A DNA stretch of 64,000 bases from Pseudorhizobium endolithicum (GCF_902153245.2 NZ_CABFWF030000018.1:265343-329342); one strand, 5' to 3'. Counted from the stretch's first letter, positions 16,615-25,550 are shown. The notes: generated by a model not told the origin, from the letters alone. Made by a program: numbers and translations.

Positions 16615-18051
16615 CTAAGGAGCGATCTGCTGCTCCGACGCCCAGTGCCTTATCCGCTCAAGACCCGACCTCAGCAGTGATCCCGCGGAGGCTTCGGTCT
16701 CCGCCTCCACGTAACAGCGCATTTCCGGTGCATTGCCGGACGGCCTGAAGTGGATGATCCGGCCGTCGCGCAAGGTTATCCGCAGCCCATCGATATCGGA
16801 CATCGCTTCGGGACGCCCTATGGGTACAAGGAACTCCGCTACATTTGCCGGGTCCGCCCGCAAATACGCCATCAGCGCCGAACTCGTCTCCGTCGCGAAG
16901 TTCTCGAGGCGGTCGGCGGCGGCGACGGGAAGAGCGAAGGAAGAGGCTATCTCGGAAAGCCGTTGCCGGCGTTCCGCACGAAGCGCCAGGACGGCCAATA
17001 TGGGAAGGAAGCAGTCCCGCGTCGGCAGCGGGCGAAGAACCTGACCCTCCGCACGGAATTCCGACGCAGTCAGAACGCCTCCGTTGGCCTCGAACCCCAT
17101 TACCCCCTCTTCGCCGCGCGCGACGGCATCCTGCATGCCGGCGATAACATAGGGAGAGCCGACCTTCGTCCTGACAACCTGAAACGAGCCTGCCTTCTCG
17201 ATCCCGGAATTCGAGGTTACCGGCGTGACGACAACGCCTGCACGGAGAAACCTCGCCGCGATCAGCCCCAGCAGATCCCCTCTCAACGGGTTTCCCGTCT
17301 CGTCCGCGACCAAGGGCCGGTCGCCGTCGCCATCGGCCGAGACCAGTGCGTCGAGGCGGTGCTCGGCCGCCCAGCCCTGCAACAGCGCGATAGCGTCGGG
17401 AGAAACGGCCTCCGTATCCACAGGAATGAAGGTGTCGGACCGACCGAGCGGCAGGACGTCCGCTCCATAGAACTGCAGGACATCGACCAAGAGGTCGCGG
17501 GCCACCGTGCTGTGCTGGTACACGCCTATCCGCAGCCCTTTCAGGGCATCCTTCGGCAGAAGGGAGGAATTGCGTGCCAGAAACTGGTCGCGGCATTCCT
17601 GCGAGCGATCAGGAAAGCCGCTGGCAGGAAGGGGCGCGGGCGCAGATCCGACATCCGCGGCTCCGGCCAGAGCGCCGATCGCCTGCTCGTCCTCCTTGTC
17701 GATCTCGCCATCAGGACGATAGAACTTGATGCCATTGCGGTCGGCGGGGATATGGGAGCCGGTCACCATCAGGGATGCCGCGCCTTGCCGAAGGCCGTAA
17801 AGCGCAAGCGCCGGCGTGGGGACGGTGCCACAATCCTGTACCTGAAATCCCAAGGCAGCGAGTGCCGCCGCGCAGTTTTCGGCGATCCGCGGACTGGAAT
17901 CGCGGAAATCACGCCCGAGAAGGATGGTTGCACCCTCCGAAGCTCGACCGCTCTCCAGCAGGTAGCGTCCGAATGCCCCGGCATAGGTCGCCGACGCTGG
18001 TCCCATCAGGTCCACCGACAGGCCCCGCAAACCGCTCGTTCCGAATTTCAT
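16615..18051 (-). CDS. Phosphomannomutase/phosphoglucomutase family protein
   Basis: A 478-residue alpha-D-phosphohexomutase. The N terminus has the usual KFGTSGLRG, the phosphoserine loop is VTGSHIPADRNG (Ser99), the Mg2+ loop is SADGDGDRPLV and the C-terminal phosphate-binding loop is FRPSGNAPEMR. These enzymes interconvert hexose-1- and hexose-6-phosphates, supplying sugar nucleotides for LPS, exopolysaccharide or glycogen. A GGAGG site lies just before ATG 18051; a longer reading frame upstream is not supported. The serine loop (GSHIP rather than the common ASHNP) marks it as a divergent subgroup, so exact sugar specificity is open. Confidence 0.85.
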   Translation of the reverse strand: MKFGTSGLRGLSVDLMGPASATYAGAFGRYLLESGRASEGATILLGRDFRDSSPRIAENCAAALAALGFQVQDCGTVPTPALALYGLRQGAASLMVTGSHIPADRNGIKFYRPDGEIDKEDEQAIGALAGAADVGSAPAPLPASGFPDRSQECRDQFLARNSSLLPKDALKGLRIGVYQHSTVARDLLVDVLQFYGADVLPLGRSDTFIPVDTEAVSPDAIALLQGWAAEHRLDALVSADGDGDRPLVADETGNPLRGDLLGLIAARFLRAGVVVTPVTSNSGIEKAGSFQVVRTKVGSPYVIAGMQDAVARGEEGVMGFEANGGVLTASEFRAEGQVLRPLPTRDCFLPILAVLALRAERRQRLSEIASSFALPVAAADRLENFATETSSALMAYLRADPANVAEFLVPIGRPEAMSDIDGLRITLRDGRIIHFRPSGNAPEMRCYVEAETEASAGSLLRSGLERIRHWASEQQIAP

Positions 18052-18232
18052 ACGCCGCCTCCAGCCGCCTCTCACACACTTGACGCCATGTGTATTCGTC
18101 CCGCCGGAGCCCGGCAAGCTGCCGCCGCTTGCGGCGTCGGACTATCTGCCGCCCGTGACGATTTTTCAATTGCGCCGCAGCATCGTCCTCGGCATGTTCG
18201 GCTCCATCGGTATCAGGAGTGAAAGTGCAGAC

Positions 18233-19480
18233 ATGACAGCGGATGCAATCGTCCTCGGCGCAGGCATTATCGGGGTTTCCACGGCGCTACAACTCGCACG
18301 CCGCGGCAAGTCGGTTGTTCTCGTGGACCGGCGGGGGCCGGGCGAGGAAACCTCCTACGGAAACGCCGGCCTTATTCAGCGAGAGGGCGTGGTTCCCTAC
18401 GGATTTCCGCAACAGTTCGGGCTCATTCTCCGCTACGCGCTCAACAATCGGATCGACGCGCACTACCACTGGCGCGCCATCCCCTCCGTCACCTCCTTCC
18501 TCGCGAAGTACTGGTGGCATTCCAACCTGACGCGGCACCAGTTGATCGCACGCGCCTATGCACCGCTGATCGAGCATTCGATCTCCACCCACAACGAACT
18601 GATCGAGGAAGCCGGAGCACAGGACTTGATCGCCAAGGAGGGCTGGACGGAACTGTTCAGAACCTCGGCCAAGCGGGACGGCGAGTTGAAGGAGGCGGCG
18701 CGGTTGCGCCAGGAATACGGCGTCACCTTCCAGGAGCTGACGCCTGCCGACATCGCGCAGCAGGAGCCGAACATCAGCGGCGATTTCGTCGGCGGCCTGA
18801 AATGGGCCGATCCGTGGTCGGTCCGGGATCCCCATGCGCTGACCATGGCCTATGTCCGGCTGTTCGAAAAGCTCGGCGGCCGTGTCCTCAAGGGTGATGC
18901 GAAGAGCCTGTCGCAGACCTCCACCGGATGGCGGGTGGTTGCCGGCGACGGCACGGTCGAGGCGAAGGATGTCGTGGTGGCGCTCGGACCGTGGTCGGAC
19001 ACGGTGACGAAGCCGCTCGGCTACCGCTTCCTCGTCGGCGTCAAGCGTGGCTATCACATGCACTACGCGCCGAAGGGCAATGCGAAGCTGAACGGCTGGA
19101 CGATGGACGCCGAGCGCGGCTATTTCCTCGCCCCGATGAACCAGGGTATCCGCCTGACGACGGGTGCCGAATTCGCCCTGCGCGACGCCCCTAAGACGCC
19201 GGTGCAACTGGACCGGGCCGAGGCCGTGGCACGCTCGATCTTCCCGCTCGGCGGCCGGCTGGATGCGGAACCCTGGATGGGCGCCCGCCCCTGCACGCCG
19301 GACATGATGCCGGTGATCGGTGAGGCGCCGCGCCACAAGGGCTTGTGGTTCGCCTTCGGACATGCGCATCACGGCCTGACGCTCGGGCCCGTCACCGGTC
19401 AGGTCATCGCCGAAGCCATCACCGGCGAGAAGACGCTGATCGACATTTCCGCCTACCGGCCGGAGCGTTTCGGCGCCTAG
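18233..19480 (+). CDS. D-amino-acid dehydrogenase-like FAD oxidoreductase (DadA type)
   Basis: A 415-residue FAD-dependent oxidoreductase of the DAO/DadA family. The N-terminal Rossmann motif is AIVLGAGIIGVSTALQLARRG, and the C-terminal FAD region includes GARPCTPDMMPVIGEAP and GHAHHGLTLGPVTG, both typical of DadA. It probably oxidises D-amino acids to keto acids at the inner membrane, passing electrons to the respiratory chain. The start at 18233 was chosen because the Rossmann fold begins there; the open frame extends upstream without similarity. It stands 178 bp before a puuA-type gene on the same strand. Confidence 0.8.
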   Translation: MTADAIVLGAGIIGVSTALQLARRGKSVVLVDRRGPGEETSYGNAGLIQREGVVPYGFPQQFGLILRYALNNRIDAHYHWRAIPSVTSFLAKYWWHSNLTRHQLIARAYAPLIEHSISTHNELIEEAGAQDLIAKEGWTELFRTSAKRDGELKEAARLRQEYGVTFQELTPADIAQQEPNISGDFVGGLKWADPWSVRDPHALTMAYVRLFEKLGGRVLKGDAKSLSQTSTGWRVVAGDGTVEAKDVVVALGPWSDTVTKPLGYRFLVGVKRGYHMHYAPKGNAKLNGWTMDAERGYFLAPMNQGIRLTTGAEFALRDAPKTPVQLDRAEAVARSIFPLGGRLDAEPWMGARPCTPDMMPVIGEAPRHKGLWFAFGHAHHGLTLGPVTGQVIAEAITGEKTLIDISAYRPERFGA

Positions 19481-19524
19481 CATTCATTGCGGATTGCGGC
19501 TAGAGTTTCAGAAAAAGGGGAAGC

Positions 19525-19545
19525 GTGGCCCGTATCGCGGGCCAC
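19525..19545 (+). terminator. GC-rich hairpin after the DadA-like gene
   Basis: GTGGCCCG at 19525-19532 pairs with CGGGCCAC at 19538-19545 across a 5-nt loop, 45 bp after the stop of the DadA-like gene. No T-run follows, so it is at best a weak terminator and could be another structured element in the 177-bp gap before the glutamine-synthetase-like gene. Confidence 0.3.
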
Positions 19546-19657
19546 CAACAGGGGCATGATCCGCTATCTGATCTACAACGCCAGCACTGTTCACCGTTAG
19601 CGTCCTTCGAGGCGCGGGCGCTCCGGCGCCATCGGCGAAACAGTCATCTGGTGTTGC

Positions 19658-21016
19658 ATGCATGATCTAATCTCCGCACAGGCCTTCTTCGAGAGCAATC
19701 CCGACATCGAAGTGCTCGAGGCCTTCGTCATCGACGTCAACGGCGTGCCTCGCGGAAAATGGATACCCCGCGAGCGGGCGCTCGACGTCCTGTCCAAAGG
19801 CATGGCAATGCCGCGTTCGGTCTATGCGCTGGACGTGTGGGGCCGTGACGTCACCGCCGCCGGCCTCGCCGAAGGCACCGGCGATCCGGACGGCATCTGC
19901 ATGCCGATCCCCGGCACGCTGTCGCGCGTTACCTGGCTCAACCGGCCCACGGCCCAGGTGCTGCTCGGCATGCAGGACCCTGACGGGCAAGGCTTCTACG
20001 GCGATCCGCGGCAGATCCTCGCCAACGTCCTCAAGGGGTTCACCAAGCTCGGGCTGACCCCGGTGGTGGCGACGGAGCTGGAATTCTACCTCATCGATCC
20101 GGTTCGCTCCGCCCTCGACCCGGTCCGCCCGCCGAACTCGCGCGACGGCCGGTGGCACACCGGCCAGACCCAGGTGCTGTCGATCTCCGAACTGCAGGAT
20201 TTCGAGGAGGTGTTTCATGGCATCGCCTCGGCTGCACGCGCGCAAGGCATACCCGCCGACACGACGCTGCGGGAAAACGGGCCAGGACAATACGAGATCA
20301 ACCTCAACCATGTTGCGGACGCGCTGAAGGCGGCCGACTATGCGGTGCTGCTCAAGCGGGTGGTCAAGGGCGTGGCGCGGGCCAACGATCTCGACGCGAC
20401 CTTCATGGCCAAGCCCTACGGCACGCAGGCGGGAAGCGGCATGCATGTGCACTTCTCGCTGATCGACGAGAGCGGCACCAATGTCTACGCCGGTGCCGAT
20501 GGCCCTTCCGAAATGCTCTTTCACTCCGTCGGCGGGCTCCTGGAGAACATGGGGGAGAGCATGGCCGTCTTCGCACCGCATGCCAATTCCTACCGGCGGC
20601 TGCGGCCCAGCGAGCATGCGCCGACCTATGCGTCCTGGGGCTTCGACAACCGTTCGGCGGCCGTACGCGTCATCACCGCCAGCAAGCCGGCGACCCGGAT
20701 CGAGCATCGGGTGGCGGGTGCCGACACCAATCCCTACCTCGTGCTGGCTATGATCCTCAATGCCGCGCTGAGCGGCATCCGCGAGAAACTGAATCCCGGC
20801 GGTGCGATCACCGGCGACGAGCATGCGGTAAGCCACGAGCCGCTCCCCACCAATTGGGACTATGCGCTCCAGCAGTTTGCCAAGTCCACCTTCGCCTATG
20901 CCACGCTCGGGCCCAAGTACCGCGCCCTCTACACGGCCTGCAAGCAACAGGAAATCGGCGAGTTCTCCCTTCGCGTCACCGATGTCGAATACGACGCCTA
21001 CATCCGGACGGTGTGA
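19658..21016 (+). CDS. Glutamine synthetase family protein, probable gamma-glutamylpolyamine synthetase
   Basis: A 452-residue protein of the glutamine synthetase family without the N-terminal length of GlnA. Core motifs: VATELEFYLID and ENGPGQYEINL for metal binding, GSGMHVHFSL near the ATP site and RIEHRVAGADTNPYLVLAMIL at the C terminus. The early VNGVPRGKWIP segment is typical of PuuA-like enzymes, which join glutamate to the amino group of putrescine or another amine. Only one base separates it from an OrdL/PuuB-type oxidase gene, the standard pairing for gamma-glutamylated polyamine breakdown. Ethanolamine or another amine remains possible. No strong ribosome-binding site precedes ATG 19658. 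Confidence 0.8.
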   Translation: MHDLISAQAFFESNPDIEVLEAFVIDVNGVPRGKWIPRERALDVLSKGMAMPRSVYALDVWGRDVTAAGLAEGTGDPDGICMPIPGTLSRVTWLNRPTAQVLLGMQDPDGQGFYGDPRQILANVLKGFTKLGLTPVVATELEFYLIDPVRSALDPVRPPNSRDGRWHTGQTQVLSISELQDFEEVFHGIASAARAQGIPADTTLRENGPGQYEINLNHVADALKAADYAVLLKRVVKGVARANDLDATFMAKPYGTQAGSGMHVHFSLIDESGTNVYAGADGPSEMLFHSVGGLLENMGESMAVFAPHANSYRRLRPSEHAPTYASWGFDNRSAAVRVITASKPATRIEHRVAGADTNPYLVLAMILNAALSGIREKLNPGGAITGDEHAVSHEPLPTNWDYALQQFAKSTFAYATLGPKYRALYTACKQQEIGEFSLRVTDVEYDAYIRTV

Positions 21017-21017
21017 C

Positions 21018-22316
21018 ATGACCTACAAGACGAGCGACAATCCCGGCCACACGAACTCCTGGTACGCGGCCTCGGCCAACGACAAGCGGGTACGACCGCG
21101 GCTGGAGGGCGAGATCGAGGCGGATGTCTGCGTCATCGGCGCCGGATTCACCGGCATTTCGGCGGCGCTCGAACTCGGCGAGCGGGGCTATAAGGTCGTC
21201 GTCCTGGAGGCGGAGCGGATCGGCTTCGGCGCTTCCGGGCGCAATGGCGGCCAGATCGTCAACGGCTATAGCCGCGACCTGCAGACGATTGCCGGCCGCT
21301 ACGGTCACGATAAGGCCGTGAAGCTCGGCGCGATGTCTCTGGAAGGCGGTGAGATCATCCGGTCGAGGGTGGAGAAGTATCCGATCGCCTGTGACCTCGT
21401 GCATGGCGGCTTCTTCGCAGCCTTTACCGAGAAGCAGGTGCGCGAGATGGAGGCGCACAAGGCGCATTGGGAGAAGCACGGCCATACGGGGCTGGAGATG
21501 GTGAGCCGGCACGAGGTCGGCCGCTACGTGAAGACCGACCGCTATGTGGGCGGCATGATCGACCGGCTCGGGGGGCACATCCACCCGCTCAACCTGGTGC
21601 TGGGCGAGGCCGCCGCTGTCGAGTCGCTTGGCGGCCGGATCTTCGAACTGTCGCGGGTGACTGCCGTTGAGCCAGGCCCGCGTCCACTCGTCCGGACCGC
21701 GGCGGGATCAGTGCGCGCAGATTACGTGCTCGTCTGCGGCAATGCCTACCTCTCACCTCTTCTGCCTGAAATTCACGGCCGCATGATGCCGGTCTCAAGC
21801 CAGGTGATGGCGACGGAGCCGCTGGATGCCGACCTGATCGAGTCCCTGCTCCCGGCGAACTACTGCGTCGAGGACGCCAACTACATCCTCGACTACTATC
21901 GCCGGACCTCGGACAACCGGCTGCTCTACGGCGGCGGCATCGGCTACGGCGGCCACGATCCCAAGGATCTCACCGGGGCGATCCGCCCGAACATGCTGAA
22001 GACGTTTCCGCAGCTCAGGGACGTACGGATCGACTATGCATGGGGCGGCAACTTCGCCCTCACCCTCACCCGCATTCCCCACATGGGCGGGCTTTCCGAT
22101 CGCATCTATTTCTCGCACGGCGACAGCGGCCATGGCGTGACGACCACCCATCTGCTCGGCAAGATCCTTGGCGAGGCCGTGGCGGGGCATGCCGAGCGGT
22201 TCGACGTGTGGTCATCCCTGCCGAACCTCCCCTTCCCCGGCGGCAAGACCTTCCGGGTGCCGCTGACGGTATTGGGAGCCTGGTGGTACGGGCTGAGGGA
22301 CAAAATCGGGCTCTAG
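21018..22316 (+). CDS. FAD-dependent oxidoreductase, PuuB/OrdL type
   Basis: A 432-residue DAO-family flavoprotein. It has the FAD motif VCVIGAGFTGISAALELGERG (about 37-57), ASGRNGGQIVNGYSRD as in gamma-glutamylputrescine oxidases, and a C-terminal RIYFSHGDSGHGVTTTHLLGK. It would oxidise the gamma-glutamyl amine made by the preceding synthetase, releasing ammonia and hydrogen peroxide. ATG 21018 follows the upstream stop by one base, so translation is coupled. Its own stop shares the tetranucleotide CTAG with the stop of the opposing TetR gene. Confidence 0.83.
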   Translation: MTYKTSDNPGHTNSWYAASANDKRVRPRLEGEIEADVCVIGAGFTGISAALELGERGYKVVVLEAERIGFGASGRNGGQIVNGYSRDLQTIAGRYGHDKAVKLGAMSLEGGEIIRSRVEKYPIACDLVHGGFFAAFTEKQVREMEAHKAHWEKHGHTGLEMVSRHEVGRYVKTDRYVGGMIDRLGGHIHPLNLVLGEAAAVESLGGRIFELSRVTAVEPGPRPLVRTAAGSVRADYVLVCGNAYLSPLLPEIHGRMMPVSSQVMATEPLDADLIESLLPANYCVEDANYILDYYRRTSDNRLLYGGGIGYGGHDPKDLTGAIRPNMLKTFPQLRDVRIDYAWGGNFALTLTRIPHMGGLSDRIYFSHGDSGHGVTTTHLLGKILGEAVAGHAERFDVWSSLPNLPFPGGKTFRVPLTVLGAWWYGLRDKIGL

Positions 22317-22978
22317 GAGGACGGCCGGCCAGCCCCCTGGCGATCCGGCAGGAACCTCCGCAGTTGGACCTTGGACGCCAACTTGAAGTCGGACAGGATA
22401 CACCGGCCTTCCTCCTCATCCACGAGAAGCGCAAGGCGAACGGCCGAGCCGGCGAGCTGGAACATGAGGAAGACGGTTCTCTGGAACTCCTCGCACCGGT
22501 CCGGATCCATCAAGGGGCAGACCGCCTCGGCAAAGATCCTGCTGTGCAGCCTTGACCCCTCGATATCGAGAAGGGCGAGCGCCTTGTCGGCTTGCGTGGC
22601 GTTCAGGAGATCCTGGATGGCCGGATTGCCCCTTATCCGCTGGTAGTAGAGGTCCACCAGACGGTCGATCGCATCGAAGGCATCCTCCGGCGTCTGCACG
22701 TTCGTTGCCGAGGCTTCCACCAGTTCCATCACGCTGTCCGCGTAGCGCTGGTAAAGCGTGGCGAGAATCGCCGATTTGTTGGGGAAATACTGGTAGACGG
22801 ATGCGATCGGGCCTCCGGACAGAGAGGCGATCTCCTTCATCGTCACGGCATCGATACCTTTGCGGCCGATCAGATCCATCGAGACCTTCAGTATCTCGTC
22901 GATACGCTCGCGGCTACGCTCCTGCTTCGGAACACGCCGCAGAAGCGCCCGCGTTCCATCCTGACCGGCGTCAGACAT
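22313..22978 (-). CDS. TetR-family transcriptional regulator
   Basis: A 221-residue TetR-type repressor. The helix-turn-helix is clear: RIDEILKVSMDLIGRKGIDAVTMKEIA followed by GGPIASVYQYFPNKSAILATL. The remainder is the variable helical ligand and dimer domain. I chose the ATG at 22978, which has AAGGAG 11 bases upstream; the frame runs on to 23098 without support. It is convergent with the puuA/puuB-type pair and so a candidate regulator of it. A perfect 12-bp palindrome lies about 110 bp upstream at 23089-23115. Confidence 0.8.
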   Translation of the reverse strand: MSDAGQDGTRALLRRVPKQERSRERIDEILKVSMDLIGRKGIDAVTMKEIASLSGGPIASVYQYFPNKSAILATLYQRYADSVMELVEASATNVQTPEDAFDAIDRLVDLYYQRIRGNPAIQDLLNATQADKALALLDIEGSRLHSRIFAEAVCPLMDPDRCEEFQRTVFLMFQLAGSAVRLALLVDEEEGRCILSDFKLASKVQLRRFLPDRQGAGRPSS

Positions 22979-23088
22979 TCGCAACATCTCTCCTTCGCAC
23001 ACGTCTTCGATGCAAAGCATCGTTCTTCCATCGCTGCGCATGAAAACGCATCCGACGGTACATGCGAGTATGGAGCCTGCGTGATTTA

Positions 23089-23115
23089 GATCATGCAAAT
23101 GAAATTTGCATGATC
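23089..23115. promoter_or_regulatory. Perfect 12-bp palindrome upstream of the TetR gene
   Basis: GATCATGCAAAT at 23089-23100 is exactly mirrored by ATTTGCATGATC at 23104-23115 around a GAA centre, giving a 27-bp dyad. It is AT-rich and stands between the gntK 3' end and the TetR start, the arrangement expected of an autoregulatory TetR operator. A terminator for gntK is less likely because no T-run follows and the loop would be only 3 nt. Confidence 0.6.
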
Positions 23116-23160
23116 ATTTTCGTATCTAAAGAAATTCTACCGGAAATGTGCCCCGACCGC

Positions 23161-23685
23161 TCAGAGGGCCAGTTCCCGGAGACCGGATTCGGCCGCCGCG
23201 ACGATCTCATCCAGGGTCGCATCGATATCGACGGTTACGACCCCTTCTTCGCCCTCCGGCGTTTCCAGTGTGGCGAGTTGGCTGTGCAAAAGCGACAAGG
23301 GCATGAAATGGCCCGTCCGTTCCCCCATCCGCACCTCCAGGAGCTGCGGCGATCCCTTCAGGAAGACGAAATAGAGTCTTCCGCCCGCGGCCTTCCGCAA
23401 CCGCTCGCGATAGACGCGCTTGAGCGCGGAGCACGAAAGCACAAGCGTCTTTCCGGCGGAGACTGCGTCTGCCAATTCCTGACCGACGAGATCGAGCCAC
23501 GGCCACCGGTCCTCGTCCGTCAACGGAATCCCTTTGGCCATCTTCTCGACGTTGGCGGCCGGATGGAGCCGGTCGCCTTCGACGAAATCGCAGTCCAGCC
23601 GGCGGGAGAGCATTTCGCCGATGGAGGACTTGCCGGCGCCGCTGACGCCCATGACGATGATGGCTGAGGGTGTTCGGATGGTCAT
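23161..23685 (-). CDS. gntK: Gluconokinase
   Basis: A 174-residue GntK-type kinase: P-loop VMGVSGAGKSSIG (about 11-23), substrate region DGD-like EGDRLHPAANVEKMAKGIPLTDEDRWPWL and CSALKRVYRERLR. The length and motif order match bacterial thermoresistant gluconokinases. It phosphorylates gluconate to 6-phosphogluconate, the substrate of Edd, whose gene is 33 kb away in this window. The next gene upstream on the same strand encodes an AbrB-type membrane protein. Confidence 0.92.
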   Translation of the reverse strand: MTIRTPSAIIVMGVSGAGKSSIGEMLSRRLDCDFVEGDRLHPAANVEKMAKGIPLTDEDRWPWLDLVGQELADAVSAGKTLVLSCSALKRVYRERLRKAAGGRLYFVFLKGSPQLLEVRMGERTGHFMPLSLLHSQLATLETPEGEEGVVTVDIDATLDEIVAAAESGLRELAL

Positions 23686-23775
23686 AACTGGTTTCCTTGC
23701 TGCTGTTCAGCCAGCTATCCCTGTCTTTCGGCTTCCACAAGCCCGGCCACCCGCTTTTCACAGGCGTGAGCAGGC

Positions 23776-24804
23776 TCAGCGACGGGTGATATCGCGACGA
23801 AGGACGAAGGGCATCAGGACCGACAGGATCACCAGCCGCAGCACGTGATGGGCGCCGACATAGGTCGGCTGCGCATGCAGCATGACGGCCATGGCGGCCA
23901 TGGTCTCAAGGCCTCCGGGGGCAAAGGCGATCAGGGCCGCGTCGAGAGGAACCGCCGTCAGGTAGGAAACGAGGACCGCGATGGCGGCCGCCAAGACCAC
24001 GACGACCACCGTCACCACGCCGCCCGCGATGAACGCCGTGCGCATGGCCCGATAGGATGCGCCGGAAAAGCGGGAGCCGATAACGGCGCCGAGCAGCACA
24101 TAGGTCGGGGTCATGATCCAGGACGGCAGGTCACCGGAGACGATGCCGGTCAGGTGGGTGCTGCCCGAGGCGATCATTCCGCCGAGCAGCAGCGCTGCCG
24201 GCACCTTCAGCCGGATGAGAAGATAACCGAGCGCCGCGGCGGCGGCGAACGATCCGGCAAGCGCCAGCGGATGCATCACGGCCGCAGGCGGCGGTGCAAC
24301 GGAGACCAACCCCAGGACCTCGACGATCAACGGCACAGTGATCGTCAGTGCAAGCACCCGTACGCTCTGAATGACGCCGACCGCCAGCAGATCGCTTCGT
24401 GTGTCGGATGCCAGGCTCAGAACGAAACTCAGGTGACCGGGAGAGGCCGCCAGCAGCGCCGTCGCACGGTCGTAGCCGAAGAAGCGCTGCAAAGTCCAGG
24501 TCGCCGAATAGAGCAGGATGACGACGGCGACGGGAACCATGAGGAAGCTCAGCGGCCACGTCCGCGCAGCCACGAAGACCTCCGGAGTGAGCCCCGCCCC
24601 CATTGAAAGGCCGACGACGATGAAGGTGGCGTTGCGGACATGTTGAGGAATGCGAAGCGTCAGTCCCGCGAAGCCGGCAATCGTCACGGCCGTGGCGGGG
24701 CCGATGAGATAAGGCGCGGGCAAGGCAAGAAGCCGGGCCACGACAGCGCCCGCAGCAGCAATGAGCACCGTCAGAACAAAGATGCGGATTTCGGAAAGGG
24801 ACAT
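23776..24804 (-). CDS. AbrB family membrane protein
   Basis: A 342-residue protein with about ten transmembrane segments in two similar halves, typical of the AbrB duplication family (PF05145). Repeat-like stretches include LPAPYLIGPATAVTIAG in the first half and KVPAALLLGGMIASGSTHLTG in the second, each starting with a Pro-rich hairpin and a Gly-rich helix. The family is often annotated 'ammonia monooxygenase' without evidence; a regulatory or transport role is more likely. It acts in the inner membrane. The gene is upstream of gntK by 90 bp. Confidence 0.75.
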   Translation of the reverse strand: MSLSEIRIFVLTVLIAAAGAVVARLLALPAPYLIGPATAVTIAGFAGLTLRIPQHVRNATFIVVGLSMGAGLTPEVFVAARTWPLSFLMVPVAVVILLYSATWTLQRFFGYDRATALLAASPGHLSFVLSLASDTRSDLLAVGVIQSVRVLALTITVPLIVEVLGLVSVAPPPAAVMHPLALAGSFAAAAALGYLLIRLKVPAALLLGGMIASGSTHLTGIVSGDLPSWIMTPTYVLLGAVIGSRFSGASYRAMRTAFIAGGVVTVVVVVLAAAIAVLVSYLTAVPLDAALIAFAPGGLETMAAMAVMLHAQPTYVGAHHVLRLVILSVLMPFVLRRDITRR

Positions 24805-24925
24805 GCGGCAGCCTTGGGGGCTCGAAGGGAGGCGCGTCTTGCGACGATTTCCCTTCTATTGCATGTCACGCCGAGGTCAACCTCGACGCCCGGTCAGTGG
24901 GGGACGCCGCCGCTACTTCCGAAGG

Positions 24926-25402
24926 TCAGGCAGCCGAAACGTTCGCCAGGCGAGCAGGAGCCGGCATGTCCTCCAGACCGAGGAGGAAGTTGATCTGCGG
25001 ACGCGCCTTGACCAGATCGTCGATCGTATATTCGGCGAGGACGGCGAAAAAGGCGTTGAGGGCCTTGCGCAGCGCCGAATTCAGGCCGCAGCTGTTCACG
25101 AGCGGGCATTCCGCGACGCGGTCCTCGAAGCATTCGGCCATGGCGAAATTGTCTTCCGTCACCTTCACGACGTCGAAGAGCGTGATCTGATCGGCTGCGC
25201 GCCCGAGACGCACGCCACCATTGCGGCCACGCACCGTTTCTACGAGCCCCGCCTTGTGCAGGGGCTGCAGGATCTTGAACAGGAAGAGTTCGGAAACGCC
25301 ATAAGCCTTGGCTATCTCGGGAATCCGGCTCAGCTGCCCGTCGTTGGCGGCACAGTACATCAACATGCGCACGGCGTAGTTGGTCTGCTTTGTCAGTCGC
25401 AT
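24926..25402 (-). CDS. rirA: Rhizobial iron regulator RirA
   Basis: A 158-residue Rrf2-family protein that reads as RirA throughout: MRLTKQTNYAVRMLMYCAAN at the start, FLFKILQPLHKAGLVETVRG in the recognition region, and cysteines 91, 99 and 105 (AECFEDRVAECPLVNSC), which bind the iron-sulfur cluster. In rhizobia RirA represses iron-uptake genes when iron is plentiful. ATG 25402 has a GGGGAGA site; the frame continues upstream without support. It is divergent from fbpA, a standard RirA target. Its promoter carries an Irr-type box at 25451-25467. Confidence 0.96.
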   Translation of the reverse strand: MRLTKQTNYAVRMLMYCAANDGQLSRIPEIAKAYGVSELFLFKILQPLHKAGLVETVRGRNGGVRLGRAADQITLFDVVKVTEDNFAMAECFEDRVAECPLVNSCGLNSALRKALNAFFAVLAEYTIDDLVKARPQINFLLGLEDMPAPARLANVSAA

Positions 25403-25432
25403 GTTCGTCTCCCCGAGGCTTGGACTACCATC

Positions 25433-25460
25433 ATATAGGACGTCCCGTACTTTTGAACAA
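25433..25460 (-). promoter_or_regulatory. Probable rirA promoter
   Basis: On the minus strand, a -10 hexamer CTATAT (25438-25433), identical to the rhizobial housekeeping consensus, is preceded by a 16-bp spacer and TTGTTC (25460-25455). Transcription would begin about 25 bp before the rirA Shine-Dalgarno/start region. The -35 element lies inside the Irr-type box. Confidence 0.55.
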
Positions 25461-25467
25461 TTCAAAA
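25451..25467. promoter_or_regulatory. Irr box (iron control element) at rirA
   Basis: TTTTGAACAATTCAAAA is a perfect 7-3-7 inverted repeat. It matches the ICE motif bound by Irr (TTTAGAA, three bases, TTCTAAA) at all but the symmetric fourth position of each arm. It covers the rirA -35 region. In Agrobacterium, Irr represses rirA under low iron through such an element, so the same control is likely here. Confidence 0.7.
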
Positions 25468-25535
25468 ATAGGAAAATCGTGATCAAGTTAAGGCGACACC
25501 CTGTCCGTCAGCTATTGACCCTTTCCCGGTTTTCA

Positions 25536-25550
25536 TGACTTTGTTCGTCA
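25536..25550. promoter_or_regulatory. RirA operator (IRO box) at fbpA
   Basis: TGA-CTTTGTTCG-TCA fits the iron-responsive operator consensus TGA-N9-TCA exactly and ends 28 bp before the fbpA start. A TTGACC element at 25515-25520 could be the -35, placing the box over the -10 region, the right place for repression by RirA. Confidence 0.6.

Noticed and set aside
18080..18232. Upstream extension of the DadA-like gene
   Set aside because: The Rossmann fold begins at 18233; the extension has no similarity and covers the divergent promoter region.
19525..19545. Hairpin as a riboswitch for the puuA-type gene
   Set aside because: It is a simple 8-bp stem without a conserved aptamer-like core; a weak terminator after the DadA-like gene is simpler.
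23089..23115. Palindrome as a gntK terminator
   Set aside because: It has a 3-nt loop, is AT-rich and lacks a following T-run on the gntK strand.
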